From: Catenovulum sediminis
GTDB lineage: Bacteria > Pseudomonadota > Gammaproteobacteria > Enterobacterales > Alteromonadaceae
Assembly (NCBI RefSeq): GCF_007289895.1
Contig: NZ_CP041660.1
Coordinates: 1,550,001-1,614,000 of the forward strand
Length of the DNA: 64,000 nt
Direction: 5' to 3'
Position 1 is the stretch's first letter; each line of letters opens with the position of its first letter. The notes under the pieces were generated by a model that saw only the letters and a list, made by a program, of their open reading frames with translations, had not been told where the DNA came from and did not search any database. Of this stretch, positions 9,758-23,649 are shown piece after piece. Position numbers and translations under genes: made by a program.

Positions 9758-10873
9758 ATGACACGTTTAGGATTTCTTTTTATTTTAATACTTTCGGCTA
9801 ATCTGCAGGCAAATACAATTACCCCTGTTGTAGAAGCTGATTCACTCACTTTAAAGCACAGCCTGTGCGAATATGGCCGTGGATTAACGGTCATAGAGAC
9901 AATAAAAGAAAACCTAGATAAGCAAATTGTTAATTACTTAACAACAGATGCCAAAGCACAGCTAAGTCAGCACGTAGAGTCAGGTAGCCATTCTATTATT
10001 GCGGCTATCAATTTGGAAAAAAGCGCAGCGGCAATCGTCAGTGGTCAGATTAAACAAGTGTATCAAGATCCTTACCTACAAGGCAGTGAAACTTGCTTAG
10101 ATGCAAGTGTAAAACTAACAGCCAACCTGCCTCAAAGTAATACAAACCATATTTGGCAATCACGACCAAGCTTAAATTTTGTCTATGCCAAAGGCAGTAT
10201 AGAAGGCACTAACGAAGCTGCAATGCAGCAAGCCCAGCAAGTCGCTATAGCAGACGCTTTGCAGCAAAGCTTGAATTTGCTGACAAGCTCTGCACCACAA
10301 ACTTTGGCTTTTTTAAACGCTCAGCAAATGCAAAAATTTAAACAAGCCGCTCATCAGAAATTAACAGCCGATTACAAATCATTATTAAATTCCTGGCGTG
10401 TATTAAACCAATATACAAAAGCAAACGTTAGTTACAGCCACCTGCTAATCTCAATTGATACCAAGACATTTGAAAGCAAATTATTTGATTTAATCAAGCT
10501 AATTACTGACACTCAAATATCTATCAAAAGTGACAATCTACAATTGTCCCAACAACTAAAGCAATTATTTACCAAACGAAAATTAAAAGTATCACCCAAT
10601 AACAATGCACAACTGCAGCTTAACGCATCGGCAAAAATGATTAAGGTCAATAATGGTTATCAGGCTTCTATCGAAATAACGGCAAAAGATACACAAGGCC
10701 GCACCGTTATGAGCTGGCAAAACGATCCTGGGTTGTTAACTGTGTCAAATAACCGCCAACAAACGCTCAACCAACTATTGCTCGCACATCTCTCTGTACC
10801 GGATAATAGTGAGTATATAACCTCTCATATTGAAAGCGCAGTATTTGATATTGCACTTGGCCAATTCAACTAA
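9758..10873 (+). CDS. Exported protein with LPP20/FlgT-N-like features (operon gene 4)
   Basis: A 371-residue protein with a signal peptide cleaved near ANLQA. I choose the ATG at 9758, one base after the preceding stop; a TTG at 9737 would add seven residues before the signal peptide. Around mature residues 120-160 the stretch VYAKGSIEGTNEAAMQQAQQ followed by AIADALQQSL has the helix pattern seen in LPP20 and FlgT N-terminal domains. The C-terminal third, with strands around NGYQASIEITAKDTQGR, resembles the small beta domains of the same families. No membrane helix follows the signal, so it is probably periplasmic or peripheral to the outer membrane. Function unknown. Confidence 0.6.
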   Translation: MTRLGFLFILILSANLQANTITPVVEADSLTLKHSLCEYGRGLTVIETIKENLDKQIVNYLTTDAKAQLSQHVESGSHSIIAAINLEKSAAAIVSGQIKQVYQDPYLQGSETCLDASVKLTANLPQSNTNHIWQSRPSLNFVYAKGSIEGTNEAAMQQAQQVAIADALQQSLNLLTSSAPQTLAFLNAQQMQKFKQAAHQKLTADYKSLLNSWRVLNQYTKANVSYSHLLISIDTKTFESKLFDLIKLITDTQISIKSDNLQLSQQLKQLFTKRKLKVSPNNNAQLQLNASAKMIKVNNGYQASIEITAKDTQGRTVMSWQNDPGLLTVSNNRQQTLNQLLLAHLSVPDNSEYITSHIESAVFDIALGQFN

Positions 10874-10914
10874 GCTGTCTAAAACATCATGGTTAATTAA
10901 AACAAGGAATTATT

Positions 10915-11799
10915 ATGAACACCACCAAATTAAAAAATTCAGTTAATAGACTCACCTTTTTAATTGCTGCTGGTTTGTTATCCACATCAAGTTTTTACAG
11001 CACAGCCAATGATTCCACCTATCAATCACTATTAGAAAACTTAAAAGAAAACTACATCGCCAGTCTAGCTACGCACAACCAACTGGACGCTTTTGCTGAA
11101 AAATATACAGCTTGCCAGCATCAAACCCAGCTTCATAATAAACAGTCACGTAATTTGCAGCGCCAACTGCAGCAACAGGAAAATATCTTAAACAGTGCAG
11201 CACCTGCCGCTGACAAACAATTTGCAGAGCTAGAACAAATGTCCTTACAGGACGAACGGAACAAACTAGAAGAAGACAGAGCATTGTGTGATCAGCTTGT
11301 CAATAACTATAAAACGATAGATCAAAAGCTATCAGCAGAAGCAGAGCTTTATCAAGATAAAGCCAATAAAGCACGACAAAAACTACTTAATTATTTGTTG
11401 GATAAAAAATCACTACAAGCTTCTACTGAAACGCGCAGTATTGAATACCCCTGCCCGACCCGCAACAAGTTGGCATGTAAAAATGAAGCCAAAGCCGCAT
11501 TATTAAAAGAAATCAGCGAACAACGCAGTATGCAACTTACATCAGGCACTGTGATAAAAAATTACATGGTAGAAAGCGATACGGTTGCCATGCAAAGCCA
11601 AGCAGAATTTGACACAGTTAAGATTAATAAAGAGTCCTATCAAAAAACCAGCGAAGGCTTGGCATATCAAATGGAGATAACCGCGACCTTTAAATCAGAG
11701 TATGAAGGCGCTGAAAAATCAGTGGATAAAATACGCATTGAAACTGCCTTGAATCGCTATTTAAAAGATTTAGCGAAGAAGTTTAACGGCAAATCTTAG
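10915..11799 (+). CDS. Exported coiled-coil protein of unknown function (operon gene 5)
   Basis: A 294-residue protein with an N-terminal signal peptide (about 31 residues). Residues 35-160 are Gln-, Glu- and Lys-rich with heptad-like spacing, predicting a long coiled coil. The C-terminal part, beginning near EYPCPTRNKLACKNEA, contains a cysteine pair and then a beta-rich domain that recalls the LPP20 helix-strand pattern. It ends a five-gene operon and is followed by a strong bidirectional terminator. The 41-bp gap to the previous gene contains AAGGAA. I do not recognise the family. Confidence 0.65.
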   Translation: MNTTKLKNSVNRLTFLIAAGLLSTSSFYSTANDSTYQSLLENLKENYIASLATHNQLDAFAEKYTACQHQTQLHNKQSRNLQRQLQQQENILNSAAPAADKQFAELEQMSLQDERNKLEEDRALCDQLVNNYKTIDQKLSAEAELYQDKANKARQKLLNYLLDKKSLQASTETRSIEYPCPTRNKLACKNEAKAALLKEISEQRSMQLTSGTVIKNYMVESDTVAMQSQAEFDTVKINKESYQKTSEGLAYQMEITATFKSEYEGAEKSVDKIRIETALNRYLKDLAKKFNGKS

Positions 11800-11911
11800 C
11801 GCGATGGCTTATTTACAACTTTACTTTGGGATATGTACTCTTCAGTTCTAGAGAAAATTAAGATTCAATGGTAGACGGACATTTTAAGATTTTTTTATTG
11901 GCAGCAAAAAC

Positions 11912-11940
11912 AAAAAAACCGCGATAAACGCGGTTTTTTT
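11912..11940. terminator. Bidirectional intrinsic terminator
   Basis: A 12-base arm (11912-11923) pairs perfectly with 11929-11940 around the loop ATAAA, with a CCGCG/CGCGG core flanked by an A-run and a T-run. It can stop both the five-gene envelope operon from the left and the atp operon from the right. Confidence 0.9.
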
Positions 11941-11957
11941 TAAATTTGCCAGCAGAA

Positions 11958-12380
11958 TTATTTGCGACGTTTTAGGTCTTCAATAATTCGAATCTGCGCG
12001 ATCGCTTTTGCTAACTCGATTGCCGCTTCAGCATAGTCGAAGTTTGAGTTTGGATCTTTCATACGTTCATCAGCACGTTTTTTCGCTTCAAGTGCTGCTT
12101 GTTCATCTAGGTCTTCACCACGAACAGCAACATCAGCAAGAACGATAACACCAGTAGGCTGTACTTCTAAAATACCGCCCGACAAGTATATCAACTCTTC
12201 TTCACCAAACTGCTTGACCAGTCGCACCATACCCGGTTTTATTTGAGTCATTAAAGGCGCGTGGCCAGGCATAATACCTAGCTCACCTTCAATACCCGTA
12301 ACACGGATAGATTCTACCAGACCGGAGAAGATTTTATCTTCGGCGCTGACCACATCTAATTGAGTTGTCATAGCTGCCAT
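11958..12380 (-). CDS. atpC: F1 ATP synthase epsilon subunit
   Basis: A 140-residue subunit of the F1 central stalk, last gene of the atp operon. The N-terminal beta-sandwich carries the conserved [13 protein letters not shown] region; the C-terminal helical hairpin, ending in EDLKRRK, is the part that inhibits ATP hydrolysis in bacteria. Length is typical (E. coli 139). It starts 18 bp after atpD, and a strong terminator lies 18 bp beyond its stop. Confidence 0.97.
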   Translation of the reverse strand: MAAMTTQLDVVSAEDKIFSGLVESIRVTGIEGELGIMPGHAPLMTQIKPGMVRLVKQFGEEELIYLSGGILEVQPTGVIVLADVAVRGEDLDEQAALEAKKRADERMKDPNSNFDYAEAAIELAKAIAQIRIIEDLKRRK

Positions 12381-12398
12381 TCGTCACCTCCGCCTGAA

Positions 12399-14677
<2,279 letters not shown>

Positions 14678-14720
14678 GTTTCTTCACTCCGATTAGTTTA
14701 ATCGTTGACTCTAAAACTTA

Positions 14721-16262
14721 TTACCAAGTTTGAGTCGCTTTGAAATTATCTAAAGCAGCTTTAAGTGCAGCTTCGATTTCTCCGTCATAAGCGCCAGAGG
14801 CATCGATTTTTGCCATTAAGTCAGCGTGCTCAGCTTTCATGTATGAGTGAAGTGCCGCTTCAAAATCAAGGATCTTGTCTAGTTCGAAACCTTTCAAATA
14901 ACCTTTATCTGCAGCAAACAAAGACACTGCCATCAAACTAACACTTAAAGGACTGAATTGTTGCTGCTTCATGAGTTCAGTTACGGCCTGGCCGTGTTCT
15001 AACTGAGCACGTGTAGCTTCATCCAAGTCAGATGCGAATTGAGCGAAAGCTGCCAATTCACGATACTGTGCTAAAGCTAGACGTATACCACCACCTAACT
15101 TTTTAATGATTTTAGTTTGCGCTGCACCACCAACACGAGATACCGAAATACCAGCATTAATTGCCGGACGGATACCTGAGTTAAATAAGCCAGTTTCCAA
15201 GAAAATCTGACCATCTGTAATTGAAATTACGTTGGTAGGTACGAATGCAGAAACGTCACCCGCTTGAGTTTCGATAATTGGTAATGCTGTTAATGAACCA
15301 GTCTTACCTTTTACTTCACCTTTGGTGTACTTCTCTACATATTCTTCGTTTACTCGTGCTGCACGCTCAAGTAGACGTGAATGTAAATAGAATACATCAC
15401 CTGGGTATGCTTCACGTCCTGGTGGACGACGCAACAATAATGACACCTGACGGTAAGCAACTGCTTGCTTAGACAAGTCATCATACACGATCAATGCATC
15501 TTGACCGCGGTCACGGAAATATTCACCCATGGTACAACCAGCATAAGGTGCTAAGTATTGTAATGCCGCAGACTCAGATGCGTTTGCTGCTACAATAATA
15601 GTATGTTCTAAAGCGCCGTGTTCTTCTAACTTACGAACAACGCTCGCCAAGGTAGACGCTTTTTGACCGATAGCAACATAGATACATTTAACACCAGAAT
15701 CTTTCTGGTTGATGATAGCATCGATAGCCACAGCTGATTTACCAATCTGACGGTCACCGATGATAAGCTCACGCTGACCACGACCGATTGGAACCATTGA
15801 GTCGATAGCTTTATAACCTGTTTGCAAAGGCTCATCTACCGATTTACGGTCGATAACACCCGGTGCAATTTTTTCTACTGGTTCATAACCGTCTGCTTCA
15901 ATAGGACCTTTACCATCGATAGGCGCGCCTAGTGTGTTCACTACACGACCTAATAACCCCGGACCTACTGGAACTTCTAATATACGGCCAGTACCTTTAA
16001 CTTTAGTGCCTTCTTGTAGGTCAGCATATGGACCCATAACAACCGCACCAACAGAATCTCTTTCTAAGTTCAATGCGATAGCATAACGGCTACCTGGAAG
16101 CTCAATCATCTCACCTTGCATCACGTCTGCTAGACCGTGAATACGGATGATACCGTCAGTAACAGATACGATAGTACCTTCGTTACGAGCTTCACTGACA
16201 GTGTCGAACTTCTCAATACGTTTTTTGATTAGTTCTGCAATTTCAGTGGAATTCAGTTGCAT
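14721..16262 (-). CDS. atpA: F1 ATP synthase alpha subunit
   Basis: A 513-residue regulatory nucleotide-binding subunit, the same length as in E. coli. The P-loop variant [13 protein letters not shown] and the arginine-finger neighbourhood near [17 protein letters not shown] are visible. It forms the F1 hexamer with beta. It is 12 bp downstream of atpH in the unbroken atp operon. Confidence 0.98.
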   Translation of the reverse strand: MQLNSTEIAELIKKRIEKFDTVSEARNEGTIVSVTDGIIRIHGLADVMQGEMIELPGSRYAIALNLERDSVGAVVMGPYADLQEGTKVKGTGRILEVPVGPGLLGRVVNTLGAPIDGKGPIEADGYEPVEKIAPGVIDRKSVDEPLQTGYKAIDSMVPIGRGQRELIIGDRQIGKSAVAIDAIINQKDSGVKCIYVAIGQKASTLASVVRKLEEHGALEHTIIVAANASESAALQYLAPYAGCTMGEYFRDRGQDALIVYDDLSKQAVAYRQVSLLLRRPPGREAYPGDVFYLHSRLLERAARVNEEYVEKYTKGEVKGKTGSLTALPIIETQAGDVSAFVPTNVISITDGQIFLETGLFNSGIRPAINAGISVSRVGGAAQTKIIKKLGGGIRLALAQYRELAAFAQFASDLDEATRAQLEHGQAVTELMKQQQFSPLSVSLMAVSLFAADKGYLKGFELDKILDFEAALHSYMKAEHADLMAKIDASGAYDGEIEAALKAALDNFKATQTW

Positions 16263-16274
16263 GCTCTTATTCCC

Positions 16275-16808
16275 CTACGACTGCAAGCTTGTTGCTAGTC
16301 GATCCAATTTTCCGCGAACCGTGCTGTCTATTACCATATCACCGGCTTGAATTAACATTCCACCGACAATAGATTCATCTACACGACAATTCAGCTTAAC
16401 TTTTTTGGCTAAACGTTTCTCTAACGATTGAACTAAGTTATCTTGTTGTTTAACAGATAACTCAACAGCCGAGACAACTGATACTTCAATTGTTTTCTCG
16501 TGCTCGTATTTTAGTTCAGAAAATAACGCAACCACTTCTGGTAATAAACTCAAACGATTATTTTCAGCCATGAGTTTGATCAAGTTTTGACCATTCTGGT
16601 CAAGCTGCTCTTCACAAACACCAACAAATATTTTGGCTGTTTCTTCTGTGTTAGGTGAGCTTTTCATCAATTGCTTGATGGTTTCATTTTTTGAAACTTC
16701 AGCTGCAAAAACTAACATAGAAAACCAGTTATCTATTGCGTTTTGCTCAACAGCATAATCAAACGCTGCTTTAGCGTATGGTCGGGCAACAGTTGTCAAT
16801 TCAGACAT
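16275..16808 (-). CDS. atpH: ATP synthase delta subunit
   Basis: A 177-residue peripheral-stalk subunit that joins the b-subunit dimer to the top of F1. It opens with the conserved TVARPYAKAAFDYA and ends in the conserved DESIVGGMLIQAGDMVIDS segment followed by RGKLDRL. Length equals the E. coli protein. It lies 12 bp from both atpF and atpA in normal operon order. Confidence 0.97.
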   Translation of the reverse strand: MSELTTVARPYAKAAFDYAVEQNAIDNWFSMLVFAAEVSKNETIKQLMKSSPNTEETAKIFVGVCEEQLDQNGQNLIKLMAENNRLSLLPEVVALFSELKYEHEKTIEVSVVSAVELSVKQQDNLVQSLEKRLAKKVKLNCRVDESIVGGMLIQAGDMVIDSTVRGKLDRLATSLQS

Positions 16809-16820
16809 AATAATTACCCC

Positions 16821-17291
16821 TTATAATTCCTCAACCAACTGGTCAAGGATATCAGCCTGCGCTTTAGCATCGATAGAGCGTGCAATAATTTTCTCTGCAC
16901 CTGCAACTGCCAATATAGACACTTGCTTGCGTAAGTCTTCTCTTGCACGGTTACGTTCAGCTTCTAGTTCAGCTTGACCTAGCGCTAAAACCTTATCACT
17001 TTCAGCGCGTGCTTTATCAACAGCTTCTTCAAGGATAAGCGCTTCGCGTTTTTTAGCTTGCTCAATAATAGCTGCCGCTTCAGCTTTAGCTTCTTTCAAC
17101 TTTTTGGTAGCTTCTTTTTTCGCTAACTCCAAGTCTTTTTCAGCTTGCTCTGATGCCGCTAAGCCTTCTGCAATTTGCTTTTGACGAGCTTCAATCGCAC
17201 CGTTCAGCTGAGGCCAAACGTATTTCATTGTAAAAAATACAAATACAAAAAATGCTATCGATTCGCCAATTAGAGTTGCGTTGATATTCAC
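16821..17291 (-). CDS. atpF: ATP synthase b subunit
   Basis: A 156-residue peripheral-stalk protein with one N-terminal membrane helix ([20 protein letters not shown]) followed by a long charged helix rich in Ala, Glu and Lys that dimerises and reaches F1. Length equals E. coli b. It sits between atpE and atpH. Confidence 0.97.
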   Translation of the reverse strand: MNINATLIGESIAFFVFVFFTMKYVWPQLNGAIEARQKQIAEGLAASEQAEKDLELAKKEATKKLKEAKAEAAAIIEQAKKREALILEEAVDKARAESDKVLALGQAELEAERNRAREDLRKQVSILAVAGAEKIIARSIDAKAQADILDQLVEEL

Positions 17292-17346
17292 AACGACCCC
17301 CTTAATAAATTATCAATGTTTAACAAAAATAAATACTTGAATAATC

Positions 17347-17586
<240 letters not shown>

Positions 17587-17591
17587 TTAAA

Positions 17592-17615
17592 GTTAAAGTT
17601 AAAGTTAAAGTTAAA
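17592..17615 (-). promoter_or_regulatory. TTTAAC x4 repeat, likely atpE translation enhancer
   Basis: On the coding strand the 49-base atpB-atpE spacer begins, two bases after the atpB stop, with four perfect copies of TTTAAC, then runs to GGAGAAATAAA before the atpE ATG. In E. coli the U-rich leader UUUUAACUGAAAC enhances atpE translation so that c is made in excess. The repeat looks like an expanded form of the same element. The repeat is seen; the function is inferred. Confidence 0.6.
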
Positions 17616-17617
17616 AA

Positions 17618-18896
<1,279 letters not shown>

Positions 18897-19040
18897 TATT
18901 GTGCATACTAACGCACAAATCTGATGCAAAATTTGCGCTGAGTATACAGATTTATATCAGCTTTTCAATATAAACCCGACTGCAAATATGCTTTATTATA
19001 CTCAAAAATGATCACAAAACTTCGCTAGGTTATCAGTCTG

Positions 19041-19937
19041 TTAAACTTGTTGCTTTAACCTTTCAACAATACCTTCAAGTGTATCTAAGTTAGCAAAATT
19101 TATAACCATTTTACCTTTGCCAGAACGGTTATGACTGATACTCACCGCAGAGCCAATTCGCTCTGAAAGCTCATTTTGCAGCGCTTCGATATCTGGATCG
19201 ACCTTTTTTTCGGGTTTTTCAACGGGTCCTTGCAATAATTTGTTGACTAACTTTTCAGTTTCACGAACCGTTAAGCCTTTAGCCGCAACAACTCGCCCTG
19301 CTTCAATTTGCTGTTCACCTTCCAGTGCTAATAATGTTCTGGCATGGCCCATCTCGATATCGCCATGTTCTAGTAAAGTTTTTACTTCACTTTGCAACCC
19401 ATTAAGGCGTAATAAATTAGTCACTGCGGTGCGGGATTTACCCACTGCATCTGCCACTTGTTGGTGCGTTAACGCAAATTCTGTCATTAATCTTTCTAAT
19501 GCAACCGCTTCTTCCATTGCATTTAGGTCTTCCCGTTGAATATTTTCAATTAATGCAATAGCGACAGCAGCTTCATCAGGTATCTCCTTGACCAAACAGG
19601 GGATGACATCTAATTTTGCTAATTGACAGGCGCGCCAACGCCTTTCACCTGCAATAATTTCGTATTCATTTTCGCCTGTTTGTCTGACGACTATCGGTTG
19701 GATCACGCCTTGAGCTCGAATAGAACTTGCAAGTTCATCCAATGCTTCTGGTGACATATCTTTACGAGGTTGGTATTTACCCGGTTTTAAAAACTCAACC
19801 GGAATTTTTCTCAATTCGCCTTTTTGTTCGGCAGATTCTTGATTATTTTCCGTTTCAGTGTGTGTTTTTTGATTCGCACCGCTCGTTGCTAATAATGCGT
19901 CTAACCCTCTACCGAGTCCACGTTTTTTAACCGACAT
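19041..19937 (-). CDS. parB: Chromosome partition protein ParB
   Basis: A 298-residue CTPase clamp that loads at parS and spreads on DNA. The N-terminus reads KKRGLGRGLDALLA, the usual ParA-stimulating start; the CTP-binding region includes EIIAGERRWRACQLA, followed by the helix-turn-helix (LTHQQVADAVGKSRTAVTNL) and a C-terminal dimer domain. It lies 18 bp behind parA. Two parS-like sites lie in recF in this window. Confidence 0.97.
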   Translation of the reverse strand: MSVKKRGLGRGLDALLATSGANQKTHTETENNQESAEQKGELRKIPVEFLKPGKYQPRKDMSPEALDELASSIRAQGVIQPIVVRQTGENEYEIIAGERRWRACQLAKLDVIPCLVKEIPDEAAVAIALIENIQREDLNAMEEAVALERLMTEFALTHQQVADAVGKSRTAVTNLLRLNGLQSEVKTLLEHGDIEMGHARTLLALEGEQQIEAGRVVAAKGLTVRETEKLVNKLLQGPVEKPEKKVDPDIEALQNELSERIGSAVSISHNRSGKGKMVINFANLDTLEGIVERLKQQV

Positions 19938-19955
19938 TAAATTTACCTGAATTTT

Positions 19956-20744
19956 TTATGCTACTTGTTTTGTTTTTTGTTTTTCTGAACGGCGAATCAT
20001 TTCGCCCGCTAAAGCTAAATAGGCTTTTGCACCTGCGGATGATTTATCATAGTACATCACTGGGCTGCCAAAACTGGGCGCCTCAGCCAGTCGCACGTTT
20101 CTGGGGATTACGGTGCGATAAACTTTATCACCAAAGTGATTTTTTAATTGTTCTGAAACATCATTTGCTAATCGATTGCGCGGATCATACATGGTACGCA
20201 AAATACCTTCGATGGTTAATTCAGGATTAACCACTGAAGCTAATTTATTTATTGTATCCATCAATGCTGTCAAACCTTCTAATGCATAATATTCACACTG
20301 CATCGGAACCAAAACAGAGTCAGCTGCAGCCATTGCGTTAACGGTCAACATGTTGAGCGAAGGCGGGCAATCAATAATTATAAAATCATAATCTTTTCTA
20401 TGATTGGCCAGCGCATTACGTAATTTCAATTCGCGCGCAAAACATTCCATCAATTTGATTTCAGCAGCTGTAACATCTGAATTTGCAGCCACAATATCAA
20501 ACTTACCCGTGGTTTCAGTTTCAACGACTTCGTTTAGCGGTTTTTCTTCAATCAATAATTCATATGCGGTTGCAGGTGCTTCGTATTTATCAACGCCGCT
20601 CCCCATGGTCGCATTTCCTTGAGGATCAAGATCAATCAGCAATACTTTTCGTTTTGTTGCAGCCATCGAAGCGGCAAGATTAACCGCCGTGGTTGTTTTA
20701 CCAACACCGCCTTTTTGGTTAGCTATTGCTATGATTTTACCCAT
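19956..20744 (-). CDS. parA: Chromosome partition ATPase ParA
   Basis: A 262-residue deviant-Walker ATPase. The N-terminal signature QKGGVGKTTTAVNLA has the extra lysine of the ParA/MinD group, and the Walker B-like DFIIIDCPPSLN follows. It dimerises with ATP on the nucleoid and is released by ParB, moving the origin region. The gene begins 7 bp after rsmG, in the mnmG-rsmG-parA-parB operon. Confidence 0.97.
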   Translation of the reverse strand: MGKIIAIANQKGGVGKTTTAVNLAASMAATKRKVLLIDLDPQGNATMGSGVDKYEAPATAYELLIEEKPLNEVVETETTGKFDIVAANSDVTAAEIKLMECFARELKLRNALANHRKDYDFIIIDCPPSLNMLTVNAMAAADSVLVPMQCEYYALEGLTALMDTINKLASVVNPELTIEGILRTMYDPRNRLANDVSEQLKNHFGDKVYRTVIPRNVRLAEAPSFGSPVMYYDKSSAGAKAYLALAGEMIRRSEKQKTKQVA

Positions 20745-20751
20745 GACAGAC

Positions 20752-21393
20752 TCACTTTGATTTATCTAATTGAATATCCACTAAGTGACGCTCTTCTTCT
20801 AATCCAGGAACCTCGAGCTTCACGACTTTTTGAACTATAAATCCTTTTTCCAGTTTATCAATTTCTGCAGTCGGATAAACGCCTTTCATCGCAAAAAAAT
20901 GACCATCTGGTTTAGCGACTAGATGTTGACACCAAGTCAGCATATCTTCAAGTGAAGCAAATGCTCGACTTAATACCCCATCAAAACCGCTAACATCTTG
21001 ATATTCCTCTACTCTGCTTTGCACAGCAGTCACATTGGTTATACCTAATGCAAAAACAGTTTGTTGTATAAATCGAATTCGTTTCCCTAAACTATCCAAT
21101 AACACAAACTGACTATCCGGCATCATAATGGCCAATGGCAAACCAGGTAATCCTGGGCCAGTTCCAACATCAATAAACCGTTTTTCTGGTGGTAAAGCTT
21201 TGACTAATGCGATGGAGTCAGCAATATGCCGGATCATCATGTCTTGGGGATTACGTACAGAAGTTAAATTATACGCCTTGTTCCACTTGTTCAATTGATT
21301 CACTAAATCAAGCAATTGTGATTTTTGTTGCGCGGATGCGTGAATGTCCAATTCACGCAAAATCCCCTCTAACTGGTTCTGCAATACTGACAT
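20752..21393 (-). CDS. rsmG: 16S rRNA m7G527 methyltransferase RsmG
   Basis: A 213-residue SAM-dependent enzyme methylating G527 of 16S rRNA. The SAM motif DVGTGPGLPGLPLAIM and the segment RAFASLEDMLTWC are typical of RsmG (GidB). I choose the ATG at 21393, which shares its A with the mnmG stop (TAATG), giving the family's usual length; a longer frame would add 13 residues inside mnmG. Confidence 0.96.
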   Translation of the reverse strand: MSVLQNQLEGILRELDIHASAQQKSQLLDLVNQLNKWNKAYNLTSVRNPQDMMIRHIADSIALVKALPPEKRFIDVGTGPGLPGLPLAIMMPDSQFVLLDSLGKRIRFIQQTVFALGITNVTAVQSRVEEYQDVSGFDGVLSRAFASLEDMLTWCQHLVAKPDGHFFAMKGVYPTAEIDKLEKGFIVQKVVKLEVPGLEEERHLVDIQLDKSK

Positions 21394-23285
21394 TAAGCAG
21401 ATTTCCTCAACAAACCTTGTTTTTTCAAGCAAACCAATAGCAATGAAACGGCGGCAGGCGTGACACCAGATATTCGAGACGCTTGACCTATTGTTTCTGG
21501 CTTAAATTCTTTCAACTTTGCTATCACTTCGTTTGATAATCCTGACACCTGACTATAGTCAAAATCAACTGGTAATCTTGTGTTTTCGTTACGCATGGTT
21601 CTTTCAATTTCGTCTTTTTGACGCTCGATATAACCTGCATATTTAACTTGAATTTCAACCTGTTGACCTGAAGCTTGGTCTTCTAACCCCGGACCGATAC
21701 CTTCAATCTCCATAAGTTGACTATAGGTAATTTCGGGTCTACGCAGCAATTCTTCTAAACTATGTTCTCGCTGCAAAGGTGTTTTTGTAAGTTTGTTTAC
21801 CTCTGCTAGCGCTGCATGTTTACTGTGCACCCAAGTACTTCTTAGGCGTTGTTTTTCAAGTTCAATATTTTCAATTTTATGATTAAAAAATGCCCATTGT
21901 TGATCGGTAATTAAACCAACCTGTCTACCCAACTCTGTTAATCGAATATCTGCGTTATCTTCTCGTAATAACAATCTATATTCAGCCCGGCTGGTAAACA
22001 TTCTGTAGGGTTCTTTTGTACCTAGAGTTGTTAAATCATCAACCAGTACACCCAGATAGGCTTGATCTCGACGAATTATAAAACTGTCTTTTTCAAAGGC
22101 GGCTAACGCAGCATTTGTGCCGGCCAGTAACCCTTGTGCTCCAGCTTCTTCATAACCGGTCGTGCCGTTAATTTGCCCCGCAAAGAACAAACCTTGTATA
22201 AATTTAGTTTCAAGTGATTGTTTTAAATCACGAGGATCAAAAAAATCATACTCAATCGCATATCCAGGTCGGGTAATATGCGCATTTTCCATCCCTTTGA
22301 TTGAATGCACCAATGCAACTTGAACATCAAATGGTAAACTGGTTGAAATACCGTTTGGATATAATTCGTGCGTATTGAGCCCTTCAGGTTCAATAAAAAT
22401 TTGATGAGAATTTTTATCTGAAAATCGAACGATTTTATCTTCAATTGATGGACAATACCTTGGTCCAATACCTTCAATCACACCTGAATACATTGGCGAT
22501 CTATCTAAACCACCACGAATAACTTCATGCGTTTTTTCATTTGTGTGCGTAATGTAACACGGAATTTGTGTTGGGTGATCACTGATTTTGCCCATAAACG
22601 AAAATACTGGCAATGGATTATCACCTGGTTGCTCTTGCATTAAGTCAAAATTAACACTGCGTGCATCAATGCGCGGCGGTGTCCCGGTTTTTAAGCGCCC
22701 CACTCGAAAGGGTAATTCACGCAATCGTTTTGCCAATGCAATTGACGGCGGATCACCCGCACGACCACCTGAATAATTCTCTAAACCGACATGAATTTGA
22801 CCACCCAAAAAAGTACCGGTCGTCAGAACGACTGATTTTGCATAAAATTTTAAACCCATCTGAGTAACAACGCCAACAACCTTGTCTTGTTCAACAATCA
22901 GATCGTCACATGCTTGCTGAAATATTTTTAAATTGGGTTGATTTTCAAGTGATTCTCTTACTGCAGCGCGATAAAGTTGTCTATCGGCTTGAGCACGTGT
23001 CGCTCTTACAGCGGGTCCTTTACTTGAATTTAATGTTCGAAACTGAATACCTGCTTTGTCAGTTGCTTTAGCCATTAAACCACCTAAAGCATCCACTTCT
23101 TTGACTAAATGACCTTTTCCAATACCACCAATTGCAGGATTGCACGACATTTGACCAAGTGTCTCGATGTTGTGGGTCAATAATAGGGTTTTTGCACCTA
23201 TCCGAGCTGATGCCATTGCAGCTTCAGTTCCAGCATGTCCACCACCAACAATTATTACGTCAAAATTTTGTTCAAAAGAATGCAT
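21393..23285 (-). CDS. mnmG: tRNA U34 carboxymethylaminomethyl enzyme MnmG
   Basis: A 630-residue FAD protein that, with MnmE, modifies the wobble uridine of several tRNAs. The dinucleotide-binding motif [14 protein letters not shown] is at the N-terminus, with [13 protein letters not shown] and the catalytic region [11 protein letters not shown] following; the C-terminal helical domain binds MnmE. The ATG at 23285 is preceded by AGG at good distance; a GTG two codons earlier is possible. It borders oriC, as gidA does in many gammaproteobacteria, and its transcription from the origin side may affect initiation. Confidence 0.98.
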   Translation of the reverse strand: MHSFEQNFDVIIVGGGHAGTEAAMASARIGAKTLLLTHNIETLGQMSCNPAIGGIGKGHLVKEVDALGGLMAKATDKAGIQFRTLNSSKGPAVRATRAQADRQLYRAAVRESLENQPNLKIFQQACDDLIVEQDKVVGVVTQMGLKFYAKSVVLTTGTFLGGQIHVGLENYSGGRAGDPPSIALAKRLRELPFRVGRLKTGTPPRIDARSVNFDLMQEQPGDNPLPVFSFMGKISDHPTQIPCYITHTNEKTHEVIRGGLDRSPMYSGVIEGIGPRYCPSIEDKIVRFSDKNSHQIFIEPEGLNTHELYPNGISTSLPFDVQVALVHSIKGMENAHITRPGYAIEYDFFDPRDLKQSLETKFIQGLFFAGQINGTTGYEEAGAQGLLAGTNAALAAFEKDSFIIRRDQAYLGVLVDDLTTLGTKEPYRMFTSRAEYRLLLREDNADIRLTELGRQVGLITDQQWAFFNHKIENIELEKQRLRSTWVHSKHAALAEVNKLTKTPLQREHSLEELLRRPEITYSQLMEIEGIGPGLEDQASGQQVEIQVKYAGYIERQKDEIERTMRNENTRLPVDFDYSQVSGLSNEVIAKLKEFKPETIGQASRISGVTPAAVSLLLVCLKKQGLLRKSA

Positions 23286-23481
23286 ATACACCTGTCTTTT
23301 TATGATTCCCGGAAAAAGGCCGGCTATTTTATCGGCAAACCTATTTTTTTGGAAATCAGTTTTATAAAAATATATATATTTATATATAGATCTTTACTGT
23401 TATTACTATTACTGAAGCTGTTTTCTGTGGGTAAGCACAAAAAAACGTTTATGATCAGAAATTTACACGTTGAATAATAAG

Positions 23482-23509
23482 TGATCATGATTTGATCAAA
23501 CGTTGATCA
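23482..23509. repeat. 11-bp phased GATC sites, left cluster
   Basis: GATC begins at 23483, 23494 and 23505, each exactly 11 bp apart, each inside TGATCA. A second pair, 23545 and 23556, keeps the same 11-bp step. They lie between the AT-rich element and the main DnaA boxes. Confidence 0.85.
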
Positions 23510-23530
23510 ACTTGATGATAAATGACTGTT

Positions 23531-23539
23531 TTATCCACA
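23531..23539 (+). promoter_or_regulatory. DnaA box (perfect)
   Basis: TTATCCACA, the consensus high-affinity DnaA site, on the plus strand inside oriC. Confidence 0.9.
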
Positions 23540-23603
23540 TGCATGATCACCCCATGATCTTATCCCTGAGTTGATCAAAGTTTATCCGACTATTATACAA
23601 CAC

Positions 23604-23612
23604 TTATCCACA
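23604..23612 (+). promoter_or_regulatory. DnaA box (perfect)
   Basis: TTATCCACA on the plus strand, followed two bases on by an imperfect inverted copy (TGTGGATTT), inside oriC. Confidence 0.9.
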
Positions 23613-23636
23613 TTGTGGATTTTTACAAACACCAAA

Positions 23637-23645
23637 AGTGGATAA
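23637..23645 (-). promoter_or_regulatory. DnaA box (one mismatch)
   Basis: Reads TTATCCACT on the minus strand, one base from consensus, directly before the right-hand array of phased GATC sites. Confidence 0.7.
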
Positions 23646-23649
23646 GTTG

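Noticed and set aside
6032-11799. Flagellar H-ring or curli operon
   Set aside because: No flagellar structural, curlin or csg genes nearby; similarity is limited to folds.
22223-22477. 84-residue minus-strand frame inside mnmG
   Set aside because: Overlaps the conserved mnmG frame on the same strand; a shadow.
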